The translations under genes were made by a program, and so were the position numbers. The notes under the pieces were generated by a model. The model saw only the letters and a list, made by a program, of their open reading frames with translations, made no database searches and was not told the DNA's origin. Positions 37,688-47,695 of a stretch of 64,000 bases of DNA are shown here, one piece after another. The stretch lies in NCBI GenBank assembly GCA_963733885.1, contig CAVTES010000009.1, positions 434,001 to 498,000 of the forward strand, given 5' to 3'. Numbering within the stretch: position 1 is the stretch's first letter; every line of letters starts with the position of its first letter. Source of the DNA: JACVRW01 sp963733885 (GTDB lineage: Bacteria; Actinomycetota; Thermoleophilia; Solirubrobacterales; Thermoleophilaceae).

Positions 37688-40054
37688 ATGCAGGAGCCGC
37701 CGACGCCCATCACCCATTCCCCTTCCGCGCGCGGGCCGCAGTTCGTTCGCATGCAGGAGACCCCGCCTCCGCCTCCACCTCCGAAGCGGACGAAGCCCAA
37801 GCTGAAGAAGCTGAGGCTCGCCTTCGTGCTCCTGGGCCTGACCGCCCTGGCGCTCGTCTCCACCCTGTTCGGAATGCTGATGGCGGTGGCGCGCGATCTG
37901 CCCTCGCTCGAGAACCAGGCCGAGTTCCGCGCCGCCGAGAACTCGATCCTCTTGGCGGACGACTGCAGGGACCTCGACTCCGGCAAGTGCACCCGGATCG
38001 CGCAGCTGACCGGGAACCTAAACCGCATCCTGGTGAGCGAGGGCGAGATCTCCCCACACATCAAGAACGCGGTCATCGCGATCGAGGACCGCCGCTTCTA
38101 CAGCCACGAGGGCGTCGACTACATGGGCATCGGGCGCGCGCTATGGCAGGACATCCTGCGGCGCAGCGCCGCCCAGGGCGGTTCCACGATCACCCAGCAG
38201 TTCGTGAAGAACGCCCTCGCCGCCCAGGGCAACCGCTCGGTGTTCCAGAAGCTCCGCGAGTCGGCGCTCGCCTACCACCTCGAGCGCAAGTGGTCGAAGG
38301 AGAAGATCCTCACCCAGTACCTCAACACCGTTTACTTCGGGAACGGCGCGTACGGGGTCGAGGCCGCCGTGCGCACCTACTTCGGCGAGGGCGACGAGCC
38401 GGAGGAGCTCAAGGGAGCCGAGAACGCGGCCGGCGTCATCTACCAGGACGAGACGCTCGAGCCGCCACCCGACCCGAACCGGCGCGAGTCGGGCCGCGTG
38501 TCGCCGGCCGAGGCGGCGCTCCTGGCCGGGATGATCGCCTCGCCTTCGCTGTACGACCCGATCGAGAACCCGCAGGTGGCGGGCGAGCGCCGCAACCTGG
38601 TCCTCGCGCGGATGCTCGAGCAGGAGATGATCACCCCGGCCCAGTACGAGGAGGCGCTCCGCACGCCGATCCCGGACGAGGACGAGGTGGACCCGCCCGA
38701 CGCCGACTCCGACCAGCCCTACTTCACGAGCTGGATGACCGAGCACCTGCTCGACATGTACAGCCCCGGCGTGGTATTCGGCGGCGGGCTGAAGGTGAAG
38801 ACAACGATCGACCCCGAGCTGCAGGCGGCCGCGGAGAACGCGATCGCCGGGCGCCTCGCGGGAGTCGGGCCGAGCGCGTCCCTCGTCGCGATCGAGAACA
38901 AGACCGGCGCGGTCAAGGCGATGGTGGGCGGCACGGACTTCGACGCCCGCCCGTTCAACCTCGCCACGAACGGCCACCGCCAGCCCGGCTCGGCGTTCAA
39001 GCCCTTCGTCCTGGTGCGCGCGCTCTCCGATGGGATCGACCCGAACAGCGTCTGGGCCTCGATGCCCAAGGAGCTGCCCTTCCGGGGGAAGAAGGGGCCC
39101 GAGCTGTTCAAGGTCTCGAACTACGAGGACTCCTATCTCGGCAGCGCGTCGCTCTGGTCGGCCACTGCCACCTCGGACAACTCGGTGTTCGCCGAACTGG
39201 GGATGGAGGTGGGGCCCAAGCGGGTGGCGCGGATGGCGCGCAGGATGGGCATCCGCACCGACCTCTCCACCAACCCCGCCATGCTGCTCGGCGGCCTCGA
39301 GGAGGGCGTGACCCCGCTCGAGATGGCCTACGCCTACTCGACGCTGGCCAACGAAGGCACACGGGTGTCCGGGTCGCTCGCCCCGAGCGACAAGGGTCCC
39401 GTGGCGATCCGGGAGGTGCATGGGCCGAACGGCGTGACCGTGAACGAGCCGAACGAGACCAGGGTCTTCCCGAAGAAGGTCGGGCAGGTCGCCAAGGACA
39501 TGCTCTCCCTGGTCGTCACGAGCGGGACCGGAGAAGCGGCCCAGGTGGGCGACGAGATCATCTGGGGCAAGACGGGCACCACGGAGAACTACGGCGACGC
39601 CTGGTTCGTTGGCTCAAACGAGCAGCTCACGGTGGCGATCTGGGTGGGATACGCCGACAAGCTCCAGCCCATGGAGTACGAGTACGCGGGGAGCCCGGTG
39701 GCGGGCGGCACCTACCCGGCCGCGATCTTCAGCGACTTCATGGCCGCCTGGCTCGAGCTTCGCGACGCGCGCGGCCTCGGCCCGAAGGAGGACGAGGACG
39801 AGGGCGAGCTGATACCGACGCCGGAGACCTACAGCGCGCCCCCGGTCGAGGAGGCGGTGCCGGCCGAGCCGGTCGCGCCCGCGAAAGAGGCACCGGTGGA
39901 GGAAGCCGCGCCCGCTCCTCCGCCCGAGGAGCCGCTGGAGGCGCCCCCACCGGAGGAGCCGGCGCCGGTGGAGCCCGCCCCGGTGCCGGAGACGCCGGTG
40001 CCGCCGCCCTCCGACGAGACCGGCGGCGGCGTGACGCCCGAGGGGGGCCTGTAG
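37688..40054 (+). CDS. Class A penicillin-binding protein (transglycosylase-transpeptidase)
   Basis: This 788-residue bifunctional wall synthase polymerises lipid II and cross-links the peptides outside the membrane. A proline-rich, basic cytoplasmic tail precedes a membrane helix at about residues 43-65. The glycosyltransferase motifs EDRRFYSHEGVD and GGSTITQQFVKN are followed by the transpeptidase motifs SAFK (about residue 435), SDN and KTG (about residue 628). The last 70 residues are an E/P/A-rich low-complexity tail. ATG at 37751 is an alternative start. It is divergent from tyrS. Confidence 0.95.
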   Translation: MQEPPTPITHSPSARGPQFVRMQETPPPPPPPKRTKPKLKKLRLAFVLLGLTALALVSTLFGMLMAVARDLPSLENQAEFRAAENSILLADDCRDLDSGKCTRIAQLTGNLNRILVSEGEISPHIKNAVIAIEDRRFYSHEGVDYMGIGRALWQDILRRSAAQGGSTITQQFVKNALAAQGNRSVFQKLRESALAYHLERKWSKEKILTQYLNTVYFGNGAYGVEAAVRTYFGEGDEPEELKGAENAAGVIYQDETLEPPPDPNRRESGRVSPAEAALLAGMIASPSLYDPIENPQVAGERRNLVLARMLEQEMITPAQYEEALRTPIPDEDEVDPPDADSDQPYFTSWMTEHLLDMYSPGVVFGGGLKVKTTIDPELQAAAENAIAGRLAGVGPSASLVAIENKTGAVKAMVGGTDFDARPFNLATNGHRQPGSAFKPFVLVRALSDGIDPNSVWASMPKELPFRGKKGPELFKVSNYEDSYLGSASLWSATATSDNSVFAELGMEVGPKRVARMARRMGIRTDLSTNPAMLLGGLEEGVTPLEMAYAYSTLANEGTRVSGSLAPSDKGPVAIREVHGPNGVTVNEPNETRVFPKKVGQVAKDMLSLVVTSGTGEAAQVGDEIIWGKTGTTENYGDAWFVGSNEQLTVAIWVGYADKLQPMEYEYAGSPVAGGTYPAAIFSDFMAAWLELRDARGLGPKEDEDEGELIPTPETYSAPPVEEAVPAEPVAPAKEAPVEEAAPAPPPEEPLEAPPPEEPAPVEPAPVPETPVPPPSDETGGGVTPEGGL

Positions 40055-40089
40055 CGATCCGCGTGGGCCCGCCGGGCCGAGCGCGTGGG

Positions 40090-40686
40090 CTAGGCGGCCC
40101 GCACGGAGCGCATCGCCGCGGGCCAGGGCCGGGAGACGTGCCGGCTGCCGGCGTCGCAGAAGCGCCACGGCAGGTCCGCGGCCTTGGAGATCCCGATCCG
40201 CTCGCCCATGACGATGCGCGGCTCCCGCGCGCCCGGCTCTCGGCGCATGATCTCGATCGGGCCGTCCTCCAGTGAGGTGCCGTTCAGGGAGAGCCCGATC
40301 CCGAGCGCCTGGGTCAGCTTGCCGGGGCCGTTGCAGAGCTCCTCGTCGCGCGCCACCCCGCGCCGCCGGCGCATCACGTCGATGCCGTCGACCGGCTCGA
40401 GGGCGCGGATCAGCACGGCCGCGCCCACCCCCTCCTCCTCCGCCACCGCGTTCAGCAGCGAGTGGATCCCGTAGGAGAAGTACACGTAGGCGTGGCCGGG
40501 CGGTCCGAACAGCGTGCGCGTCCGGGTGGTGAGTCCCGCGTAGGCGTGGCAGGCGGGCTCCTCCATGTGGTAGCTCTCGGTCTCGGCGATGCGGCCGGCC
40601 GTGTCGCCGTGGCGCACCACGCAGCCGACGAGGTCCCGGGCCACGTGGTGCACCGACCGGGCGTAGAAGTCCCGGCCCAGCCTCAT
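40090..40686 (-). CDS. 3-methyladenine DNA glycosylase (MPG/AAG family)
   Basis: This 198-residue enzyme excises alkylated and deaminated purines. The motif AETESYHMEEPACHAY contains the catalytic glutamate, and YVYFSYGIHSLLNAV and NGPGKLTQALGI follow, as in human AAG. ATG at 40686 overlaps the argH stop (ATGA). The gap to the convergent penicillin-binding protein gene is 35 bases and GC-palindromic. Confidence 0.95.
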   Translation of the reverse strand: MRLGRDFYARSVHHVARDLVGCVVRHGDTAGRIAETESYHMEEPACHAYAGLTTRTRTLFGPPGHAYVYFSYGIHSLLNAVAEEEGVGAAVLIRALEPVDGIDVMRRRRGVARDEELCNGPGKLTQALGIGLSLNGTSLEDGPIEIMRREPGAREPRIVMGERIGISKAADLPWRFCDAGSRHVSRPWPAAMRSVRAA

Positions 40687-42050
40687 GTTTCGCTGAGGAT
40701 GTGGCGGGCGGAGGCGAGCTGGTCCCTCACGCGCGCGAGAGAGGTGCCGCCCTCGGACACCTTGGACTCGAGCCAGGAGCTCTGCTCGAGCAGGGCGCGG
40801 AACCCGTCGAGCGGCAGCGCCGGGGCGAGCTCGCGGAGCTCCTCGTCGCTCAGCTCGGACAGCGCCTTGCCGCGTTCCTCGGACGCCTGCACGATGCCCC
40901 CGACGATCCCGTGCGCCTCGCGGAACGGCACGCCCTCGCGAACCAGCAGGTCTGCCGCGTCGGTCGCGGCGATCGACTCGTCGGAGGCGGCGGCCGCCAT
41001 GCGCTCGCGGTCGAACTCGATGCCGGCCAGCATCTCCCGCGCCACCCGCAGGCACAGCTCGAGCGTGTCGATCGCGTCGAACAGCGGCTCCTTGTCCTCC
41101 TGGAGGTCCTTGTTGTAGGTGAGCGGCAGGCCGTGGAGCACGCCGTGCAGCCCGGCCAGCCGCCCGACGATGCGCGGCGCCTTGGCGCGAAGGAGCTCGG
41201 CGGCGTCGGGGTTGCGCTTCTGCGGCATCAGGCTCGAGCCCGAGGCGAAGGCGTCGGCCACGCGGCAGAAGCCGAACTCGGCGGTGGACCACAGCACGAT
41301 CTCCCCGCCGAGCTGCGACAGGTGCCCGGCGCAGGTGGCGGCGGCGCTCAGGTAGTCGAGCACGAAGTCGCGGTTCGACACGGCGTCGAGCGAGTTCTCC
41401 GCGATCGCGCTGAAGCCGAGCTCCTCCGCCACGAACATGCGGCTGGTGTCGAAGTTGACGCCGGCCAGAGCGCCTGCGCCCAGCGGCAGCTCGTCGGTGG
41501 CGGTCATGCAGAAGTTGAAGCGCTGAGAGTCGCGCCGGAACTTCCAGAACCAGGCGAGCAGGTGGTGCGACAGGTAGACCGGCTGGGCGCGCTGGAGGTG
41601 GGTGTAGCCGGGCAGCGGCCAGTCGAGATGGCGCTCCGCGAGGTCGACCACCGTGCTCATCAGCACGTGCAGCAGGGTGCGGGCCTCAAGGCTGTGCGCG
41701 CGCACCAGCATCGCCACGTCGGTGGCCACCTGGTCGTTGCGCGAGCGCGCCGTGTGGAGCCTCCCGCCAGCCGGGCCGGCGATCTCGGTCAGCCGCCGCT
41801 CGATCGCCATGTGGATGTCCTCGTCGCCGTCCTCGACGACGAAGCGGTCCTGCTCTATCTCCTCCCGCACCGCTGCGAGACCCTGCTCGATCTGCCTCAC
41901 GTCGTCCTCGGCGAGGATGCCGGTCCGCGCCAGCATGCGCGCGTGTGCGAGCGACTGCTCGATGTCGTATGGCGCCAGCCGGTAGTCGAACGCGATCGAT
42001 GAGTTGAGCGCCTGGAACAGCGGATCCTGGGGGTCCCGGAAGCGGCCCAT
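40683..42050 (-). CDS. argH: Argininosuccinate lyase
   Basis: This 455-residue enzyme of the fumarase superfamily splits argininosuccinate into arginine and fumarate. The signature GSSLMPQKRNPDAAELLRAKA is near residue 275, preceded by TARSRNDQVATD and GYTHLQRAQP. The length is standard. No other arg gene is in the window. Confidence 0.97.
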   Translation of the reverse strand: MGRFRDPQDPLFQALNSSIAFDYRLAPYDIEQSLAHARMLARTGILAEDDVRQIEQGLAAVREEIEQDRFVVEDGDEDIHMAIERRLTEIAGPAGGRLHTARSRNDQVATDVAMLVRAHSLEARTLLHVLMSTVVDLAERHLDWPLPGYTHLQRAQPVYLSHHLLAWFWKFRRDSQRFNFCMTATDELPLGAGALAGVNFDTSRMFVAEELGFSAIAENSLDAVSNRDFVLDYLSAAATCAGHLSQLGGEIVLWSTAEFGFCRVADAFASGSSLMPQKRNPDAAELLRAKAPRIVGRLAGLHGVLHGLPLTYNKDLQEDKEPLFDAIDTLELCLRVAREMLAGIEFDRERMAAAASDESIAATDAADLLVREGVPFREAHGIVGGIVQASEERGKALSELSDEELRELAPALPLDGFRALLEQSSWLESKVSEGGTSLARVRDQLASARHILSET

Positions 42051-42081
42051 CCGGCCCGGCAGTTTGTCAGAGCAGTCGGGC

Positions 42082-42411
42082 CTACCCGACGGCGGCGGCC
42101 ACCTGGGCGGCCACCGCGAAACCGAGGATGTAGAGCGACATGCCCCAGCCCAAATAGGCGTTCCGGGAGCGCGGATAGAGGCGCGTGCCCGGGCGCCGCC
42201 CCTCCGAGAACGCGACCGGCAGCAGGAGCAGCAGGCCGCCGGCGATCAGGCCGTATCCGAGCCATCCCGTGAGCAGGTAGTCCGCCTCGAGGCGGAAGTC
42301 GCTCGCCACGACGGCGATCGCTTGGTGCCACAGCACCACGGGCAGCGCGGCGGCACACGCCAAGCCGACGAGACCCACCAGCTGCCGCTCGCGTCGGGAC
42401 GCACGGCTCAC
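42082..42411 (-). CDS. Small membrane protein
   Basis: This 109-residue protein has three predicted membrane helices (VGLVGLACAAALPVVLWHQ, GWLGYGLIAGGLLLLLPVAF and YLGWGMSLYILGFAVAAQVA). The middle loop is basic (EGRRPGTRLYPRSRNA). The start is GTG. I recognise no family. It is divergent from the acetyltransferase gene by 20 bases and 31 bases upstream of argH on the same strand. Confidence 0.7.
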   Translation of the reverse strand: MSRASRRERQLVGLVGLACAAALPVVLWHQAIAVVASDFRLEADYLLTGWLGYGLIAGGLLLLLPVAFSEGRRPGTRLYPRSRNAYLGWGMSLYILGFAVAAQVAAAVG

Positions 42412-42431
42412 CCCGCCATTATCGCCCTAGG

Positions 42432-43043
42432 ATGCGCCCCGCCGTGATCGAGGTCCGAAAAGCGAGGCCCGACGACTTCACCCGCGTCGCTGAGCTGCTG
42501 CACCACAGCGCGGCCGACATGTACGACCGCTTCGCGGGAGGTCGCGCGCGGGCCTTGCGCGTGCTGGAGCGCTCCCTGCGCGAGCCCGGCAACGCCTCGA
42601 GTGCGGAGGTGGTCTGGGTCGCGGCGCTGGACGGCCAGGTGGCGGGTGCGATGGCCGCCTTCCCCGTGGACGAGGCCACCGCCCGTGCGCGGGCCTTCCT
42701 CGGCCTCGCGATTCGCGGCGCGCCGCCCTGGCGCTGGCCGGTGGCGCTCTACCTCTACTGGGCCGGAGGGCGGGCGGCGCCGAGCCCGCCGGCCTCGGCC
42801 CTGTATGTCGACGCGCTCGCCACCGATCCCGGCTTCCGCCGCCGCGGCGCCGCGCGTGCGCTGCTGGCGCAGGCCGAGCGGGGGGCGCGCGAGCGGCGCC
42901 TGCCCGCAGTGGCGCTCGACACGACCATCGCCAACGAGCCCGCGCGCACGCTGTACGCGAGCGAGGGCTTCGACGAGGTGGCCTACCGGCCGCCTGGACG
43001 CGGGCTGCCTGGGTTCGTGGCGCTCGTCAAGCCGCTCACCTGA
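42432..43043 (+). CDS. GNAT-family N-acetyltransferase
   Basis: This 203-residue protein has the GNAT fold: IEVRKARPDDF at strand 1 and the acetyl-CoA pyrophosphate motif DPGFRRRGAARALL (about residue 137), then ALDTTIANEPARTLYASEGF. The acceptor is unknown. Its 3' end overlaps the convergent DegT gene by 61 bases, so the two transcripts are antisense there. Confidence 0.9.
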   Translation: MRPAVIEVRKARPDDFTRVAELLHHSAADMYDRFAGGRARALRVLERSLREPGNASSAEVVWVAALDGQVAGAMAAFPVDEATARARAFLGLAIRGAPPWRWPVALYLYWAGGRAAPSPPASALYVDALATDPGFRRRGAARALLAQAERGARERRLPAVALDTTIANEPARTLYASEGFDEVAYRPPGRGLPGFVALVKPLT

Positions 43044-44152
43044 GCCGACTCGATCACGTCGCGTAGCGCGACGGCCACCTGCTCGACCTCACCGTCGGTG
43101 AGACCCGGGAAGAACGGCAGCGCGAGCGACCGGGCGGCCACGTCCTCGCACACGGGGAACTCGCCGTCGCGATGGCCGAACCGCTCGCGGTAGAAGCTCA
43201 TCAGGTGGATCGCGGGCAGGTAGGGCTTGGTGTCCACGCCGCGCTCGCGCATCGCCACCACCGACGCGTCGCGGTCCACGCCGGACGGGAGCTGCACGAC
43301 ATAGACGAACCAGGAGCGGCGGTCGCCGCCGGCGTCGGGGCAGGGGAGCTCGAGCCCCTCCACGTCCGCCAAGGCGTGCGCGTAGAGCGCCGCCACGCGC
43401 GCGCGTCCGGCCAGTAGCTCGTCGACCCGCTCGAGTTGCGCGAGCCCGAGGGCGCAGGACAGCTCGTCGAGTCGGTAGTTGAACCCGAGCCGGTCGTGGT
43501 CGAGCCAGCCCATGTCGGGCGCGCGGCCCTGGTTGCGCTCGGAGTCCATGCGCTCCTTGACCGCCGCGTCGGGGCAGACCACGGCCCCGCCCTCGCCGGT
43601 GGTGATCTGCTTGTTCGCGTAGAAGGCGAACACGGAGGCGTGGCCGCGCGCACCCACCGGCGTACCGTCCGCGTGCATCGCGCCGAGCGCCTCGCAGGCG
43701 TCCTCGACGATCCAGAGGCCGCGCTCGGCGGCCAGGCGCTCGAGCGCCGGCATGTCCGCGGGGTAACCGAAGATGTGCACCGGCAGGAGCCCGGTGGTGC
43801 GCTCGCTAACCGCTTCGGCGGCGGTGCGGGGGTCGATGTTCAGCGTGCGCGGGTCGATGTCGCAGAACACCGGGCGGGCGTTCTCGAACAGCACGCAGTT
43901 GGCGGAGGCGACGAACGAGAAGGGCGTGGTCACGACCTCGTCCCCAGGCTCGATGCCCGCCGCACGCACGGCGAGGTGAAGGCCCGCAGTGCCGCTCGAC
44001 ACGGCCGAGACCGGGAGTCCCCCGAGCCGGGCCGACAGGGCTCCCTCGAAGGCGGGCAGCCGGGGCCCGAGGGAAAGGCGGCCGGACCGGAGCGTCTCGA
44101 GGACCAGCGCCTCCTCTCGCTCCGAGAGGGAAGGCCGCGCCAGCGGGATCAC
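42983..44152 (-). CDS. DegT/DnrJ/EryC1-family sugar aminotransferase
   Basis: This 389-residue PLP enzyme aminates a nucleotide keto-sugar, as in deoxysugar or glycan synthesis. The PLP lysine is in FYANKQITTGEGG (about residue 186), with VSSGTAGLHLA, TTPFSFVASAN and DACEALGA near it. GTG at 44152 overlaps the cimA stop by 4 bases, an odd pairing with an amino acid pathway gene. No sugar biosynthesis genes lie nearby, so the substrate is open. Confidence 0.92.
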   Translation of the reverse strand: MIPLARPSLSEREEALVLETLRSGRLSLGPRLPAFEGALSARLGGLPVSAVSSGTAGLHLAVRAAGIEPGDEVVTTPFSFVASANCVLFENARPVFCDIDPRTLNIDPRTAAEAVSERTTGLLPVHIFGYPADMPALERLAAERGLWIVEDACEALGAMHADGTPVGARGHASVFAFYANKQITTGEGGAVVCPDAAVKERMDSERNQGRAPDMGWLDHDRLGFNYRLDELSCALGLAQLERVDELLAGRARVAALYAHALADVEGLELPCPDAGGDRRSWFVYVVQLPSGVDRDASVVAMRERGVDTKPYLPAIHLMSFYRERFGHRDGEFPVCEDVAARSLALPFFPGLTDGEVEQVAVALRDVIESAQVSGLTSATNPGSPRPGGR

Positions 44153-45729
44153 TGCTGTGTGGTGGTGGCGGCCCGCGTTCGCTCGTGCTGCCTGCGGCCG
44201 GGCAGCATGCCAGCCTCGAGCGAGTCCACGAGCGCCTCCCAGCTCGCCTCGATGATGTTCTCCGACACGCCGATCGTGCCCCATGTGTCGGCGCCGTCGC
44301 TGGCGTCGAGCAGCACGCGCGTCACGGCCCCGGTGCCCTTTCGCTCGTCCAGGATGCGCACCTTGAAGTTCACGAGCTCGATGTCGCGGAGGAGCGGGTA
44401 GCGCTCGCCGATGGCGTCGCGCAGCGCCTTGTCGAGCGCGTTGACCGGCCCGTTTCCCTCGGCGGTGCGGACGTAGCGCTCGCCGTCGACCCAGATCTTG
44501 ATCGTCGCCTCGGTCTCCACCCGCCCGTCGGCGCGCTTCTCGACGATCGCGCGCCACGACTCGAGCCGGAAGAGTGGCTCATACTCGCCCGTCTCCTTGC
44601 GGATCAGAAGGTCGAAGGAGCCGTCGGCCGCCTCGAACTGGTAACCCGAGTGCTCCAGCTCCTTGACCCGCTCCACGACGCGGGTTGCCGTCTCCAGGTC
44701 CACGTCGGCGCGCGCCTGGACGGTGCCCTTGCCGGACAGCTCGGACACCAGCACGCGGCGGTCCGCGCCCACGTCGGCCGGGTCCACGTGCTCGAAGGTG
44801 CGCGCGTCGCGGTTGATGCCCGCCACGTGCATGCCGCCCTTGTGCGCGAAGGCGTTCGCACCCACGTAGGGCTGGTTCGCGTTCGGCGTGACGTTGCAGA
44901 GCTCGTCGACCAGGTGCGCCACCTCGGTCAGCCGCTGCAGGCGCTCGCGGCCGATGCACTCGCGGCCCATCTTCAGCTCTAGCGTCGGGACGATCGTCAC
45001 GAGGTTGGCGTTGCCGCACCGCTCGCCGTAGCCGTTCATCGTGCCCTGGACGAGGCTCGCCCCGGCCTCAACCGCCACCAGCGTGTTCGCCACGCCGCAG
45101 CCCGCGTCGTCGTGGGTGTGGATGCCCACCGGCGTGCCCGCCAGCGCCGCCACTACTGCGCCCGTCGCCTCTGCCACTTGGACGGGAAGCGAGGAGCCGT
45201 TCGTGTCGCAGAGCGTCACGTTCTCGGCCCCCGCCTCGGCCGCGGCCCGCACGCATCTGAGCGCGTACTCGGCGTCCGCGCGATAGGCGTCGAAGAAGTG
45301 CTCGGCGTCGTAGATGACGCGCTTGCCCTCGTTCACGAGGAATCCGACGGAGTCGGCGATCATCAGCAGGTTCTCCTCGGGCTCCACCTGCGTGACCTTC
45401 TCCAGGTGGAGCGACCAGGTCTTGCCCACCAGCGTGCAGACCGGCGCGAACGACTCGGCAAGCAGGCGCAGTGCGGGGTCGTCCTCTGCGGCGGCGTCCC
45501 GCCGCCGCGTCATCCCGAACGCCGCGATCTCGGAGGTCTCGAACGTCTCCCGCGAGAGGAGGTCGAACAGCGCCTCCTCCTTCGGGTTGGACGCGGGGAA
45601 CCCGGCCTCGATCAGGTGTACGCCGAGCGAGTCGAGCGCGTGCGCGACGCGCACCTTCTCGTCCACGGACAGCGACATTCCCTCCCCCTGCATGCCGTCA
45701 CGCAGGGTCGTGTCGTAGAGGGTGATCAC
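44149..45729 (-). CDS. cimA: (R)-citramalate synthase
   Basis: This 526-residue enzyme of the DRE-TIM family condenses pyruvate and acetyl-CoA to citramalate, the threonine-independent route to isoleucine. The catalytic DTTLRDGMQGEG is at residues 6-17, HTHDDAGCGVANTL near residue 208, and the C-terminal LeuA-like regulatory domain is present (NALDKALRDAIGERYPLL). The length and the EYALRCVRAAAEAGA stretch fit CimA rather than LeuA; a separate leuA lies at 63325. GTG is the start. Confidence 0.93.
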   Translation of the reverse strand: MITLYDTTLRDGMQGEGMSLSVDEKVRVAHALDSLGVHLIEAGFPASNPKEEALFDLLSRETFETSEIAAFGMTRRRDAAAEDDPALRLLAESFAPVCTLVGKTWSLHLEKVTQVEPEENLLMIADSVGFLVNEGKRVIYDAEHFFDAYRADAEYALRCVRAAAEAGAENVTLCDTNGSSLPVQVAEATGAVVAALAGTPVGIHTHDDAGCGVANTLVAVEAGASLVQGTMNGYGERCGNANLVTIVPTLELKMGRECIGRERLQRLTEVAHLVDELCNVTPNANQPYVGANAFAHKGGMHVAGINRDARTFEHVDPADVGADRRVLVSELSGKGTVQARADVDLETATRVVERVKELEHSGYQFEAADGSFDLLIRKETGEYEPLFRLESWRAIVEKRADGRVETEATIKIWVDGERYVRTAEGNGPVNALDKALRDAIGERYPLLRDIELVNFKVRILDERKGTGAVTRVLLDASDGADTWGTIGVSENIIEASWEALVDSLEAGMLPGRRQHERTRAATTTQQ

Positions 45730-45730
45730 G

Positions 45731-46663
45731 TCACGTCCCGGACGGGACGGGCACCAGGTCGAGCCAGTCCGCGTACTGCGGGCTGCGGCCGTGCAGGGCG
45801 TCGTCGAAGGCGGCCTGGATCTCGCGGGTGACCGGGCCGGGCACGCCCTCGCCGATCGGCAGGTCGTCGATCTCGCGGAGGGGGGTCAGCTCGGCCGCCG
45901 TGCCGGTCAGGAACACCTCGTCGGCCAGCGCCAGCTCGGCCCGCACCAGGTTGCGCTCGACCACCTCGTAGCCGCGGTCGCGCGCGATCTGGATGCAGGA
46001 CTTGCGGTTGATCCCGTCCAGGATCGCCGCGGCCTGGGGCGGCGTGCTGATGACCCCGTCCCTCACGACGAAGATGTTCTCGCCGCTTCCCTCGCAGACG
46101 TAGCCCTTGTCGTCGAGGAGGATCGCCTCCTCGTAGCCCGCCTTGAGCGACTCGATCTTCGCCAGCACGGAGTTGAGGTACTGGCCGCAGGCTTTGGCGT
46201 GCGGGATCAGGGAGTCGGACGAGATGCGCCGGTACGACGACACGCGTCCCCGGACGCCGTTTCTCTTGCCCTCCTCGCCGAGGTAGGCACCCCACTCCCA
46301 CACGGCGACCATGGCCTCCACCGGGTTGTCGAGCGGGTTGAGGCCCATCGGACCGTAGCCGCGCCAGACGAGCGGCCGCACGTAGCAGCTCGTGAAGCCG
46401 TTGCGGGCGATCAGCTCGTGCGTGGCCTCCCTGAACTGCTCGCGCGAGTAGGGCAGGTCCATGTAGTAGAGCTTCGCCGAGGCCTCCAGCCGCTCGAGGT
46501 GCTCCTTGTGGCGGAAGATCGCCGTGCCGCGGTCGGTCTGGTATGCGCGGATGCCCTCGAACACGCCCGTGCCGTAGTGCATGGCGTGCGTGAGTACGTG
46601 TACCTTCGCGTCCTCCCAGGCGACGAACTCTCCGTTCAGCCAGATCTGGTCGGCGGTGTTCAC
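45731..46663 (-). CDS. ilvE: Branched-chain amino acid aminotransferase
   Basis: This 310-residue fold-type IV PLP enzyme interconverts leucine, isoleucine and valine with their keto acids. HAMHYGTGVFEGIRAYQT is near residue 30, the PLP lysine is in PHAKACGQYLNS (about residue 157), and EGSGENIFVV and FLTGTAAELTPLREID follow. It is one base from cimA and 9 bases from leuB, so these form one run. Confidence 0.96.
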   Translation of the reverse strand: MNTADQIWLNGEFVAWEDAKVHVLTHAMHYGTGVFEGIRAYQTDRGTAIFRHKEHLERLEASAKLYYMDLPYSREQFREATHELIARNGFTSCYVRPLVWRGYGPMGLNPLDNPVEAMVAVWEWGAYLGEEGKRNGVRGRVSSYRRISSDSLIPHAKACGQYLNSVLAKIESLKAGYEEAILLDDKGYVCEGSGENIFVVRDGVISTPPQAAAILDGINRKSCIQIARDRGYEVVERNLVRAELALADEVFLTGTAAELTPLREIDDLPIGEGVPGPVTREIQAAFDDALHGRSPQYADWLDLVPVPSGT

Positions 46664-46672
46664 GTACTGCTC

Positions 46673-47695
46673 CTAGAGGTTTGCGAGGACCGCCCTGGTG
46701 GCGGCCTCTGTCGTTGCGTTGCCCTGGAGGTCCGGGGTGCGGAGGCCGTCCTCGAGCGCTCTGTCCAACGCCGATTCTAAGGCAGCCGCCTCCGTCTCCA
46801 TGGCGAGTCCGTGACGAAGCATCATTGCAATCGAGCCGAACATCGCCAAGGGATTGGCCGTGCCTGTGCCGGCGATGTCGGGCGCCGACCCGTGGACGGG
46901 CTCGAACAGGCCCGGCCCGGAGCCGTCCCCGAGCGAGGCGCTCGGGAGCATGCCGAGCGACCCGGTGAGCATGGCGGCCTCGTCGCTGAGGATGTCGCCG
47001 AACATGTTCTCAGTCAGAATCACATCGAAGTCCGCGGGGCGCGACACGAGCTGCATGGCGGCGTTGTCGACGAGCAGGTGGTCGAGGGGTGTGTCGCCGT
47101 GTTCCTCCCCCACCCGGGAGACCACCTTCCGCCAGAGCCGCGAGGTCTCGAGGACGTTCGCCTTGTCCACGCTGGTCACCTTCCGGCGGGCGAGTTCGAA
47201 TCCCACCCGGGCGATGCGCTCGATCTCCGGCTCGGAATAGACGCACGTGTCGTGCGCAGTGTCGCCGTCCAGGCCGCGGTCGCCGAAGTAGATGCCGCCG
47301 GTCAGCTCGCGGACCACGAGCAGGTCGGTGCCCTGGATGCGGTCGCGCTTCAGCGGGCTGGCGTCCAGCAGCGCCGGGCTCGGCCGGACCGGGCGGAGGT
47401 TGGCGAACAGGCCGAGAGCCTTTCGCAGGGCGAGGAGGCCCTGCTCGGGCCGGGGCGCGTCCGGGTCGGTGGTGTCCCACTTCGGCCCGCCGACGGCGGC
47501 GAGGAGCACGGCGTCGGCGTTCCGGCACGCCTCGAGCACCTCGTCGGTGAGCGCGGTGCCGTGGGCGTCGATCGAAGCGCCGCCGGCGAGCCGCTCGTCA
47601 AGCTCGAAGTCACCGAGCTCGGCGAGCACCCGGCGGGCCACCGCCATGATCTCGGGGCCGATGCCGTCGCCGGGAAGGAGGACGATGGTCGTCAT
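46673..47695 (-). CDS. leuB: 3-isopropylmalate dehydrogenase
   Basis: This 340-residue enzyme oxidises 3-isopropylmalate in leucine synthesis with NAD. LLPGDGIGPEIM opens it, VVRELTGGIYFGDRG is the substrate loop, and LTENMFGDILSDEAAML gives the metal site, followed by EPVHGSAPDIAG. ATG at 47695 gives a normal start and overlaps the ATG of the divergent lipoprotein (CATG). Confidence 0.96.
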   Translation of the reverse strand: MTTIVLLPGDGIGPEIMAVARRVLAELGDFELDERLAGGASIDAHGTALTDEVLEACRNADAVLLAAVGGPKWDTTDPDAPRPEQGLLALRKALGLFANLRPVRPSPALLDASPLKRDRIQGTDLLVVRELTGGIYFGDRGLDGDTAHDTCVYSEPEIERIARVGFELARRKVTSVDKANVLETSRLWRKVVSRVGEEHGDTPLDHLLVDNAAMQLVSRPADFDVILTENMFGDILSDEAAMLTGSLGMLPSASLGDGSGPGLFEPVHGSAPDIAGTGTANPLAMFGSIAMMLRHGLAMETEAAALESALDRALEDGLRTPDLQGNATTEAATRAVLANL